Position numbers and translations under genes: made by a program. The notes below the pieces were generated by a model. It saw nothing but the letters and a program-made list of their open reading frames with translations, made no database searches and was not told where the DNA came from. From Saturnia japonica (lineage: Eukaryota > Arthropoda > Insecta > Lepidoptera > Saturniidae), in contig CM065310.1 in the NCBI GenBank assembly GCA_033032175.1, positions 992,001-1,056,000 of the forward strand: 64,000 nucleotides of DNA. Reading direction: 5' to 3'. Below are positions 55,501-64,000 of this stretch, piece by piece. Positions within the stretch are counted from its first letter, which is position 1, and the number at the start of each line of letters is the position of its first letter.

Positions 55501-56435
55501 GAAAAATAATGCCAGTGCGAAGTTACAGGTACAAGTGGGATACTTTTGGTATACAGTAGTATATTTCTTTAACGTATAGAAAGCACAAACACTAGCAAAA
55601 GTTTAGTTTACGCCCTTAAATTTATTTATTTTTATATTTCAATTATATGACTTTTCTAGTTTTATATTTTTGTGTTTGCTCATCTGACAATAATATTTTT
55701 TCCACATTATCCGCTGGTTAGCTGGTAGAAAATGCTTTAGAACATTAAGTTCGCCAATATACAAACTAAAAGTGTAATAAAGTATTCATTCACACATGAT
55801 TTAAAAAAAAATTCTTTTCAATCACTGCCAGTACATATATTATTCAAGTAAAAAATATTAAATCTCATCCAAACCATATAACTACTTACTCATTGGAATA
55901 TCGTTCGTAAGATTGGACTTAAGAATCTCGAAAACTGGGCCAAGGTTGCGTGCGAACTTTAAAGATTTAATGACCGACCGTTTTCGTATCCCGGGACCGC
56001 GGGCCGAACCCGGGATTCCTACGGTTTATTCATTTATTTACGAGCCCAGGTATTTTGGAATCCCTTTGGAATTATTTATAAAAAGCGCACAAGAACTTTG
56101 TATGCGCCCTTTTAAAAGAAGCGCACGGGATATTTCCAACTCTCAACGCATCATATCGGTTTTTATTTTACAGGGACAAAGACTTAAATAACTATTTAAA
56201 ACAGGAAAAACACACATTTTAATTTATTCATATAAATCGTTGATATTTCGTGTCCACGACGGAACTTGTATTCATAGTAGATTTTTCAATTTTTTTTTTC
56301 AAAAAATCGAACAGCGGGAGAGCATACGTACAACTAATTTGTTAAAAGGATTGTTATAGATAAATTATATAATTGGTCATTCTAAGTAGAATATAAATAT
56401 ATCGACCTTGGCAATTTCACATTCAGGATCTAATA
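55501..56435. other. Unassigned DNA with a 92-codon frame
   Basis: A plus frame (55913-56191) is open for 92 codons over a moderately GC-rich patch (CCGGGACCGCGGGCCGAACC). I recognise no domain in its product. Confidence 0.25.
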
Positions 56436-56652
56436 AAACATACCATCACGCTTGTATTCCCCATGTACTTAATGTACACCCACAGTTCGCCGAGTATGTT
56501 TTTAGGTACCGTGTAATAGGGGGCGAGCCTATTGCCATTGATCGGGCAAGAAACCAAGCTCCGAGCTGCTACTGAAAATATCATAGGAAAACCCCAATAA
56601 CACTTTGCTCGACCTGGGATTCGAACCCAGGACCTCACTCACAGCAGTCGAT
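56436..56652 (-). mobile_element. SINE family S2 copy, minus
   Basis: Minus-strand box B is GGGTTCGAATCCCAGG, essentially canonical. The body and tail (TACAAGCGTGATGGTATGTT) are present. Box A is lost at the 56652 end. Confidence 0.75.
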
Positions 56653-56723
56653 CTAATATAAAAATGTTGTTAATTGTATGTATTTTATATTATGTATTGT
56701 ATTGTATGTTTTATTGGATATAC

Positions 56724-56749
56724 AGAGAGAGAGAGAGAGAGAGAGAGAG
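56724..56749 (+). repeat. (AG)13 microsatellite
   Basis: Thirteen uninterrupted AG units. It produces an Arg-Glu run in two reading frames that are not genes. Confidence 0.95.
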
Positions 56750-56852
56750 TCACTTCCAGAAATCACTACAATTCATATTCATCATCCACATTCCACAGTC
56801 CACCCTATAAAATTCTTTCGACAAAAAACCTTGCTTTACAAAAATTACTTAA

Positions 56853-57200
56853 TCTATAAATTAATACGTGAAGCAAAAGTTTTCGGTACCTTTTTAAGCG
56901 TATTGCGTGCACGGAAGACTATGAGATTTGGCATGGATAAAGTTTATATGGAGAAAAAGTGCAAAAAGCTAAAATTTATCTATAATATCTGTTACTAATA
57001 CATTAAATGAAATAAATTAGTACTGCGAATCCTAACCCGACCAGTGTCATAGAATTGATACTCCCCAAAATATTAACATTGTCGCTCAACGAAAATTGAC
57101 AGCAAGTGATGTAGATAATACTCATTGTTTATGAATACTGTAAATGTCAAATAGAAAATAGTCTACGATAAAAAAGTCGCTGGTCTAATTTGGACCTTAA
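56853..57200 (+). mobile_element. Non-autonomous Helitron, family H1, copy 9
   Basis: It starts A|TCTATAAATTAATACGTG and the whole body is present. The last 15-20 bases (GGGCGATCGCTAG) are replaced after GGTCTAATTTGGACC, so the 3' terminus is lost. Confidence 0.78.
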
Positions 57201-57654
57201 TTAAATAGTAAATAAATATATTTTTATAGGGAGAAAACTTTTATAAATTGTACTTTATTGATCAATTTTGAAAGCTGCTGCACGATCTTGTTGTTTCACG
57301 TAGGCATTGGAAATATCTGGTAATACATCGATCGGTACATTATATTCCCAAAACAAAGGCATTGGAATTGAAATCTTATGCGATCTCAAATTACCAAGGA
57401 TAAGTTACAACTTGGCTTTATATAATGTTTACTTTGATAGTAAAGTGGATATTAGAGATTGACAGATAACGATCTATTTCCGCAGATAATGGTATAACCA
57501 TGTAATACAACTCGGCAATCATAACTTGGGTTAGCTAATCAACCGATATCAATCTACTAGAGTACGTGAATATTAGATTCAAGTGTATGGAAATAATACG
57601 TTGTTCCATTCTAGTTTTAGTTAGTTTTAGTTTTAGATCATTATTATTGGGATT
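57201..57654. other. Unassigned DNA
   Basis: Nothing is recognised in this stretch. Confidence 0.35.
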
Positions 57655-58345
57655 ATTAACTTCCGAAGCAAGCAGAGTATTTGTGTGTCTGTCTGTGGCT
57701 TCGTAACACACAAACGGCTAAACCGATTTCGATTTAGTTTTTTAGGGTTCCGTACCTCAAAAGTAAAAAAGGAACACTTCGTTGTCTTTCCTCCTGTCTG
57801 TCTATCAAGACCCTTTTTCTCAGGAGCGCCTGGAGGTATCAATTTGAAATTAATATCAATCAGGTCTGCAATCCATTAAAGCTGTGAAAATCGAACTTCT
57901 AAGTCAACGCAATCTTAAGACACGGCGAGTTATGCTGCATATTTCAACAGTCGCAAAGAAAATCAAAGCCTATAGAGTACTTCCAGTTGACATAGAATCA
58001 TGAAATTTGGCAAGAAGCAATGTAATATAGCACAAATAAAGGAAAAATTCCGAAAACCGTTTTGTAGTTAGGAACATGACCAAAAAAAAATTTTTTTGCC
58101 ATTATAAATTTATTTGCACTTGTTAAAGTGAGCTCCTAATATATGATGTATGGGGAAAACAGTTTTCTAACGGCAAAGTAATAGGTTTGTTTCTCATTAT
58201 AGTTTATCTTTTCGTTAAAATTGTTCGTTACTTTCTTCAGTAATGTTACTTAATTATTTTGGAATGTAGCTGTAAAAATACGAAACCTTCGCCTCGTGCG
58301 CGAGTCCGACTCGCAAGTGACCGGGTTTTTTTGTTTTTTGAAAGG
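57655..58345 (+). repeat. Interspersed repeat with TAGGGTTCCGTACC block
   Basis: It contains TTTTAGGGTTCCGTACCTCA, a TGTCTGTCTGT region and the end block GCGCGAGTCCGACTCGCAAG, followed by TGACCGGGTTTTTTTG. I know these words as a common lepidopteran repeat, but I cannot assign its class. CGAGTCCGACTCG near the end is a 13-base palindrome. Confidence 0.6.
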
Positions 58346-58690
58346 TGACTTGATCAAAAGTGTTTTAGCTATGATTCAAGAAATTCTGTTGAACCGTTTA
58401 ATGAAGATCTTTTCTAGTTGATGAATAGATGTGAGTCTGACAACAGAGATCTACATATTAAATTCATTTTTTTATAACATGGAATTTCTTTTAAAAAAAT
58501 ATTACGTCCTTACATTTGAAATTAGCGTTTTGTCGTACTGACCACTTTAATCTGAAATATCTCCTCTTTTGTTAAGAATTCCAAATTCAAATTTATAAAT
58601 TCATTTAGCTGGTACATTTGAGTTTTGAAAACAGTCATTCATTTGTTTTTCCAAATTATTTTTTTCTTTGGCGTCGCTTATTACCGCACA
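58346..58690. other. Unassigned AT-rich DNA
   Basis: Nothing is recognised upstream of the mariner remnant. No TIR matching the other mariners is apparent. Confidence 0.35.
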
Positions 58691-59476
58691 ATGGAAAACA
58701 TGAAATATTGGTATATTTGCGAGTACTAGTTATACCGTGGCACCAGTGCTGCAGAAACAGCTTGAAGGATTAATGATGTGTACGGCGCTGGTGTCGTAAA
58801 AGAAAGCACGGTACGTTTTTGGTTTCAACGTTTTTGTTCTAGAAATTTCGACCTTCAGAACCAACCCCGTGGATGGCCGGAGACCAAAGTGGAAAATGAA
58901 GAATTAAAGGCTATTGTGGAAGCGGATCCATCACAGAGCACTTCAGAGATAGCTGCAGACTTCGGGTTAAGTGATAAAACTGTATTAATCCACTTTAAGC
59001 AAATCAGGAAAGTAAAAAAACTTGAACAATGGATACCTCATGAATTCAGTGAATCGAACTTGCAAACACGCGACGACTGCTGTGTTGCTTTGCTCAACCG
59101 ACACAATAATGAAGGGGTTTTAAATCGAGTCATTACTTTTGATGAAAAGTGGATACTGTACGATAATCGGAAGTGCTCGTCGCAATGGCTGAACCCTGGA
59201 GACCCAGCCAAATCCTACCCTAAACGAAAATTGACTCAGAAAAAGTTATTTGTGAGTGTTTGGTAGACTAGCGCCGGTGTCGTTCACTACAGCTTTCTAA
59301 AATCTGACCAAACGATTACGGCAGATATCTATTGTCAGCAACTGTAAACCATGAAGGAAGAACTAGCTGCTAAACAACCGAGATTGGTCAATCGCTCTAG
59401 GCCACTGCTGCTTCACGACAACGCAAGACCACACACTGCACAACAAACAACCACTAAGTTAGATGCACTCCTTGTC
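58691..59476 (+). pseudogene. Mariner transposase pseudogene, 3'-truncated
   Basis: From the ATG at 58691 the frame gives MENMKYWYICEY and a stop, then GTSAAETA and RINDVYGAGVV. It continues open from 58778 to 59266 through STVRFWFQRF, ADPSQSTSEIAADFGLSDKT, EQWIPHEFSE and the first catalytic D (VITFDEKW). After two more stops it reaches the second catalytic D in LLHDNARPHTAQQT. It ends before the third. It has at least four stops and no C-terminus. The 162-codon open part is not a host gene. Confidence 0.82.
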
Positions 59477-59481
59477 TAAAA

Positions 59482-59556
59482 AATCTTACAGTCTTCCGTG
59501 CATGCAATACGCTTAAAAAGGGTACAAAGTTTTTGCTTCACGAATTAATATATTAC
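59482..59556 (-). mobile_element. H1 Helitron 5' piece, minus
   Basis: On the minus strand it reads GTGAAGCAAAAACTTTGTAC and AAGCGTATTGCATGCACGGA, the first 75 bases of H1 without the leading TCTA. It directly abuts the broken mariner. Confidence 0.7.
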
Positions 59557-59564
59557 TAGGCGAC

Positions 59565-59705
59565 TGAGCTGTGCTCGGTGTCTTATAAGCAAAAACACCT
59601 ATCTAGATATACTTGGAATGTAAAACATTATCTAAATGCAAATTTTCATCGAAATCGTTGGAGCCGTTTCCGAGAAACCAATTACATACATACATATAAG
59701 AATAG
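59565..59705 (+). repeat. Repeat piece shared with 32240-32320
   Basis: AAAACACCTATCTAGATATA and CTTGGAATGTAAAACATT, followed by TTGGAGCCGTTTCCGAGAAA. The class is unknown. Confidence 0.55.
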
Positions 59706-60452
59706 CTCACATAATAAGATAAGATAATCATGATAATTTCGTATACGACTATCTATCGAAGCATCTCTAGCGTCCACAAAACATATGTTTAGAGTGGCAT
59801 CAATCCAGTGTAACGTGTAACCTCGTACAAACATGGCTTTCGAGAATGTTCCCTATAAATCGCCGGATGCGTCGTAATAAAACCCACAATAAAACGTATC
59901 CCCACGATTACACGGTTAATATGCTTCGCTCATACATTATTACCTAAGCTATTAATCGAAGACCCTGACAATCTCCATTTTTACGACAATAACATAAAAT
60001 TTCTTTTAACATAATATTACCTACTTACTAAGAATTTCTTGAGTACTTTTAATTTAAGGAAGTTTCCATTTTTTTCATTACCTAAGTTATTTTTCGTGTT
60101 CTTAGGTAAATAGCATATAGCGTTAGCTAGATATTATGAGTAAATTTAATATTGGTAGGTATACTTTGTCCAATAAAACACTCGAATCATGGAACATGAA
60201 TTTCGAGTTAAGTAGGTATCTCAAACCAGAGTCTCAAAATCTTCGTATCCGCTGCGGTCCAACTAGATATCAGCTACGCACTATGCAAATGTGCCAACCA
60301 AAACTACGCCGCGCCGCAATAACTGTACTCGAGTATATCATTCGTTGACAGGCTGTGTGATTTATTAAATAATCCAAGAAAATTCAGATATGTGTATTGA
60401 ATTAAATTAATTCATAATTTCTCAATTTCAACGCGTAAATAAAACTTATTAT
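59706..60452. other. Unassigned DNA with a 70-codon frame
   Basis: The plus frame at 60136-60348 is open but carries no motif that I recognise. Confidence 0.25.
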
Positions 60453-60803
60453 TTATTTTTACACAACAAAGGTGGCAAACAAGCATGCGGCCCGCCTGAT
60501 GGTAAGCGGCTACCGTAGCCTATAGATGCTTGTAATAACTATGGGTATCACTTTCGCATTCTCGACCTTGAATCCTCAAACCCCAAGAAGCTGTGGAAAC
60601 CCTAACCACCGCAGGAATACAACACAAGGTTATCTGGCTGCCCCAAGTAGAGAAAAACCTCTAACGAAATTTCTCTGTAGCCTACCTCTCTTTGAATCCC
60701 TCCAGTAGGATCAAATAGTATTACGAGCGTCCATAGGCTACGTTAGACGCTAACCACCACGCGGGCCATATGCTTATTTGCGACAATAGTTGTATAAAAA
60801 TAA
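60453..60803 (+). mobile_element. MITE-like family M element with long inverted ends
   Basis: The first 80 bases (60453-60534) return in reverse complement at 60722-60803. Shared blocks are TTATTTTTA, CAAACAAGCAT/CAAATAAGCAT, GGCCCGC, GCTAC/CTAACGTAGCCTA and CTTGTA/CTCGTA, with an estimated identity near 75-80 percent. The 351-bp element has no transposase. Diverged copies or pieces lie at 925, 24185, 28390 and 33625. The 60-codon frame inside is a by-product. Confidence 0.72.
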
Positions 60804-61316
60804 GTCAAAAGTTACTCAATGCATTCATTTGATTAGGTAGGTACCTCCTTCGTATATTTGAAGTTTCACTTCAAACAACAGGATTCGTTTTACATAAAAA
60901 TTTAATATGCAAAATCGTTGTCTAAAATATTTAAATCATAATTAAACTGAATTTACATTAAAAGTAAAAGGTACCTACCAATTAGAGGAGAATTTACTCA
61001 ATTCTAATCTGTGACTTTTATTTTCCCCAGTCTTTTCTGTGGTTTTTTTTATCTGTGGAATAGCATTAGATGGCATTGACACACAGCTTTTGACATTAAA
61101 CAATTGACATTGACAATAACAACACAGTGACAGGTGACACTTTCTTTAGAACGAACTTCACTACATTCAGTTACGACCTCCATTCATCCTTCGTTGTGTC
61201 TCGTTTGCGATTTTAACATCATTTTCAAAGAAAATATCACAGTACCGCACAATTAATTACTCTAATAACATTTTAGAAATAGTAAGATTAGTTAGTATAG
61301 ATAAATTGAACTGAAA
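60804..61316 (+). promoter_or_regulatory. Probable promoter and 5' UTR of the E1-beta gene
   Basis: This is the 500 bases upstream of the start codon. Several TGACATT/TTGACA words cluster at 61070-61140, and a pyrimidine-rich TTCATCCTTCGTTGTGTCTC at 61183 may lie near a TATA-less start. No TATA box is at a convincing position. The assignment is by position only. Confidence 0.35.
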
Positions 61317-61525
61317 ATGGCGTTGAAATCGTCACCGGTCATGTTCGGGATGTTGGCGAGAATATCTCGTCGGAGTTTTTCCTCTTCAAAAGCTTTAGCA
61401 TCGAAGCCTGTGACCGTACGAGATGCCTTAAACCAGGCAATCGATGAGGAGATGGAAAGGGACGAGAAAGTATTCATCCTTGGTGAAGAAGTTGCTCAAT
61501 ACGATGGCGCATATAAAGTTACAAG
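61317..61525 (+). CDS. Pdhb: Pyruvate dehydrogenase E1 beta, mitochondrial, first coding exon
   Basis: The full gene product, with E1 alpha, forms the thiamine-diphosphate E1 component that decarboxylates pyruvate in the mitochondrial matrix. The exon encodes 69 codons plus two bases. Residues 1 to about 30 ([20 protein letters not shown] and on) are Arg- and Ser-rich with no acidic residue, a matrix-targeting presequence. The mature start follows: [20 protein letters not shown], then [18 protein letters not shown], the highly conserved N-terminus of the family. The start context AAAATGG is good. The exon ends ACAAG|GTATAT in phase 2, splitting the Arg codon that precedes the conserved GLWKKYG of the next exon. 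That exon is not found by the end of the window. The extra codons that stay open past 61525 are intronic. Confidence 0.93.
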
Positions 61526-64000
61526 GTATATTGTTTCAGGATTTATATATAACCTAACGTTCCTTTACCTCGATACAAGGATTTATCAGAGACCACTGAC
61601 GAATTTGGAAATTTTAATAATTTTTTTTTAATTTTTATTTGTTTATTGTTTTAAAGTTTTTAGGAAAATTATTTCCTTATTACATAACCAATAGTTTCTT
61701 TCGTTATAAGATCAAGTTCAATGTTATCTCTACATAGCGTAGTGAAAGTACGATAATTTCCGAGTAATCAATGATTGACAATACTTTGATTTGTTTATCA
61801 CCATGTATGTTGTTATTTATAAAATCACAGTAAATATTTTATAATATAATAAATATCTAATGAACTCTAATGAACAACATTTTTTCAGTTGATACATCTT
61901 GCAAAGAAAATCAGTAATGTCCTGATATTTTAAATGCATATGAATATTAACTTGATATCTTTCAAGCATCTTGGAATCAATTTGTCAATAATTATTTCAG
62001 TGTTTTATTGTATATAATCAAAATACTGGAAATAATTCAAACCAAAGTATAACTTGCATGCTAATCAATTGAATCCAGAATTCATCCGGTATCAGTAATT
62101 AATATACAGTATGGGTACAAATATAGAATGAAATGTAAAAATTCTAAAATACAATTTTGTAGTTGCATTTCCAAATTTTAGAACTAACTTAATCAACAAG
62201 TATTAATCTAGAAATCAAGAAATTTTGCTGTCATTTTAAAAGAACATCTTAATATAATTTGGCTAAAAAATGTTACAAGTTCCAAGGTCACAGTGAACAA
62301 GATGTTTTATTGAAGTTCAAATGGAAAATACAGATACTAATTTGAATAAATATACTAATCTGTACGAGTATTATAAAGAGGTAAAGTTTGAAGAGAACAT
62401 ATGTGTAGGAGGAACTGTTGTAATTAAGAATTCTATCTTAGGCATGACGAAAATATTGTTTAAGTTTTTAAAAAACTCTTGTTTCTATTTTCATGGTTGC
62501 TTAGGATATGAAATATCCCTTGCATACAAAATATTACTGTTCAAAAACCACATTAACTTGTGAACTTTTATTATAAATGAAGTTTTTCTTGTCACTTGAA
62601 GGTTTCAGGACCCATAAGGCTTAACAGTTTAAGCAGTTCTAAAAGAAAAAAAATTGTCACTATATAATTTTTATTATTATAGAATAAGTCAGTATGATAT
62701 AGTTTATTGTGTGACATACAAAATAGCAATGAGGCTGTTTTATTGCTTTATTATTTAATATTAGTTTCTTTAGTTTTGTTAATATATTTATTTACTTATT
62801 TCTATTTGCAGACATAACATTATTACTACAAAGGCAAACCACTTTTATGAACAAAATCTCTTATTTGGGTCCTTTACAAAATGCATATACTGAGCTCCCT
62901 TATAGAATTTTGTCAGAAAACACATACTTAAATGGTTTTTTTTCACCCTAAGTAGATTCTTTTGTGTTGGCTTCATTCGCATGGGTATGATGCAATGCCC
63001 TTTGATATGGCCTTAGATCAGAATTAATGAAAAGTAATTTAAAAAAAAATTAATTATATGCCTGGGTATATTAGTTGATTGACCCATATATATGTATTAT
63101 TTATTTTGATGTCTAATATAATATGAAAGATGATTTATAAATATGACATTAAACCATAGTAACCATGTAATGGCTACATTTACAGACTAAATATATATAC
63201 ATACATACTATCACACCTGTATCTCGGAAGGGTTAGGCAGAGGTGTACTAGTACAACCACAGTTCGCCGGGTATATTTTTAGGTCCCATGTAATAGGGGG
63301 CGAGCCTATTGCCATTAATCAGGAACAAAGCCAAACTTCGAGCTGCTATTGAAAATTTCATAGAAAAACCCAATGACACTTTACTCGACCTGGGAATCGA
63401 ACCCAGGACCTCGAGCATCGCAGTCGCTCTTACGACCACTAGGCTAACGAGGCATATAGTAATATAATAAATAATATAATATAATATTTGCATTAAAAAA
63501 ACTGATATGTGGAATGTTTCACTAAGAACTATATAATTAATACGAAAATATCTTATATTCAACACAGTATATTTTTGTGATTTCCATTTTTAACCAACTA
63601 CTAACTATGACAAAATTTCACCTTGAAGCAAACAGATTGAATGTACAATAATTGACAATTATGAATCTTGATTTTAGCTTCTATATTCCATTCAGGAAGG
63701 TACTTACTCATACTAATTACTATAATTACTTTGTCTACGGCTAAATTAGCCAACCACATCTTTCTGGTGATTGTTCTATTAGCACTGATTGCCTGGCACT
63801 GGATTGTTGATCGCTTTTCGATTGTACTGTACTTATGATCAGTCACAGTTCTTTCACTTTGCTGTGAAAAAATATAATTTAGAATCTACATGGCATAATA
63901 CTTGAAAACTGCTGAGTTAAAACTTAATGTTATTACAAAATGAAGAGAATTCAGATATGAAATAAATGAAAACTAATATTATGATATTATAGCTGTGCCC
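61526..64000 (+). other. Intron 1 of the E1-beta gene (to window end)
   Basis: From the GT at 61526 onward I find no segment encoding GLWKKYG...DTPI, so the intron is inferred to run at least 2.47 kb. It is AT-rich and contains a SINE S2 on the minus strand (63199-63455). At the very end (63989-64000) it holds the first bases of an H2-like 3' end, ATAGCTGTGCCC, cut by the window edge. Small open frames in it (for example 62321-62563) are random. Confidence 0.6.
63199..63455 (-). mobile_element. SINE family S2 copy in the E1-beta intron
   Basis: This is the best S2 head. On the minus strand it reads GCCTCGTTAGCCTAGTGGTC and box B GGGTTCGATTCCCAGGTC, followed by the full body and a tail ending GATAGTATGTATG. 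It looks tRNA-like but continues 180 bases past the head, so it is a SINE and not a tRNA gene. Confidence 0.85.

Noticed and set aside
55913..56191. 92-codon frame as a gene
   Set aside because: There is no domain and no splice or promoter support. I left it as unassigned.
56678..56998. Plus-strand frame with an Arg-Glu run
   Set aside because: The run comes from the (AG)13 microsatellite and the rest is H1 Helitron sequence.
58778..59266. 162-codon open frame as a host SETMAR-like gene
   Set aside because: It is the open middle of a mariner transposase with stops on both sides and no third catalytic residue, SET domain or introns.
63386..63455. A tRNA gene on the minus strand, with clear box A and box B
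   Set aside because: The same head with the same 180-base body and tail recurs at 22355, 26572, 28654 and 56436, so it is a SINE. The acceptor arm also does not continue as in a tRNA.
1..64000. CRISPR arrays, bacterial operons, phage or viral gene clusters
   Set aside because: No regularly spaced direct repeats with unique spacers and no dense long frames are present. The 30-bp tandem array at 27110 has no spacers.

Overview
The window is eukaryotic nuclear DNA, AT-rich and very gene-poor, and almost certainly from a moth or butterfly. Three things point to Lepidoptera. There are many short Helitrons with the ends A|TC...CTAG|T, including the family whose 3' end reads CACGGGCACAGCTAG. There are RTE-type LINE 3' ends with (CATCAT)n-type tails. 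There are several mariner remnants and tRNA-headed SINEs. No bacterial operons, CRISPR arrays or rRNA genes are visible, and no stand-alone tRNA gene that I would trust.

Only two host genes are supported, each by a single exon. On the minus strand, 30474-30957 is the first coding exon of a neuropeptide GPCR that looks like the SIFamide receptor. It carries an N-terminal ectodomain, TM1 and TM2, and ends at a GTGAGT donor in phase 1. Its later exons must lie at lower coordinates on the minus strand; I find none down to base 1, so the first intron appears to exceed 30 kb. On the plus strand, 61317-61525 is the first coding exon of mitochondrial pyruvate dehydrogenase E1 beta. It holds the transit peptide and the start of the mature protein, and ends in phase 2 at a GTATAT donor. 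The next exon is not found before the window ends. The two genes are about 30 kb apart, point away from each other, and share no obvious function.

Everything else I can identify is transposon-derived. (1) One apparently intact Tc1/mariner element (18109-19411) has 32-bp terminal inverted repeats that match at 31 of 32 positions, TA flanks, and a 359-residue transposase whose catalytic spacing counts as DD41D. (2) There are four broken mariners: a deleted one with TIRs (50974-51924), an N-terminal scrap (49198-49432), a C-terminal scrap (55255-55500), and a 5'-to-middle piece (58691-59476). (3) A collapsed Tigger/pogo element (33827-34373) keeps both TIRs and the C-terminal coding end. (4) At least four Helitron-like families are present. 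The commonest, called H1 here, has ten copies or pieces. (5) Two tRNA-headed SINE families, S1 and S2, each appear to share their 3' tail with a LINE remnant in the same window. (6) There are non-LTR ORF2 C-termini at eight or more places. (7) A family called M has inverted ends of about 80 bp, and a GC-rich hairpin family is called G. (8) Simple and tandem repeats include a 26-base poly-G run and six 30-bp minisatellite units.

Within these limits, the most interesting points are the intact DD41D element, the abundant H1 Helitron-like family, the two SINE/LINE tail partnerships, and several chimeric junctions between Helitrons and mariners. No new multi-gene system is visible. Family letters (H1-H4, S1, S2, M, G, R5, R6) are local names coined here.
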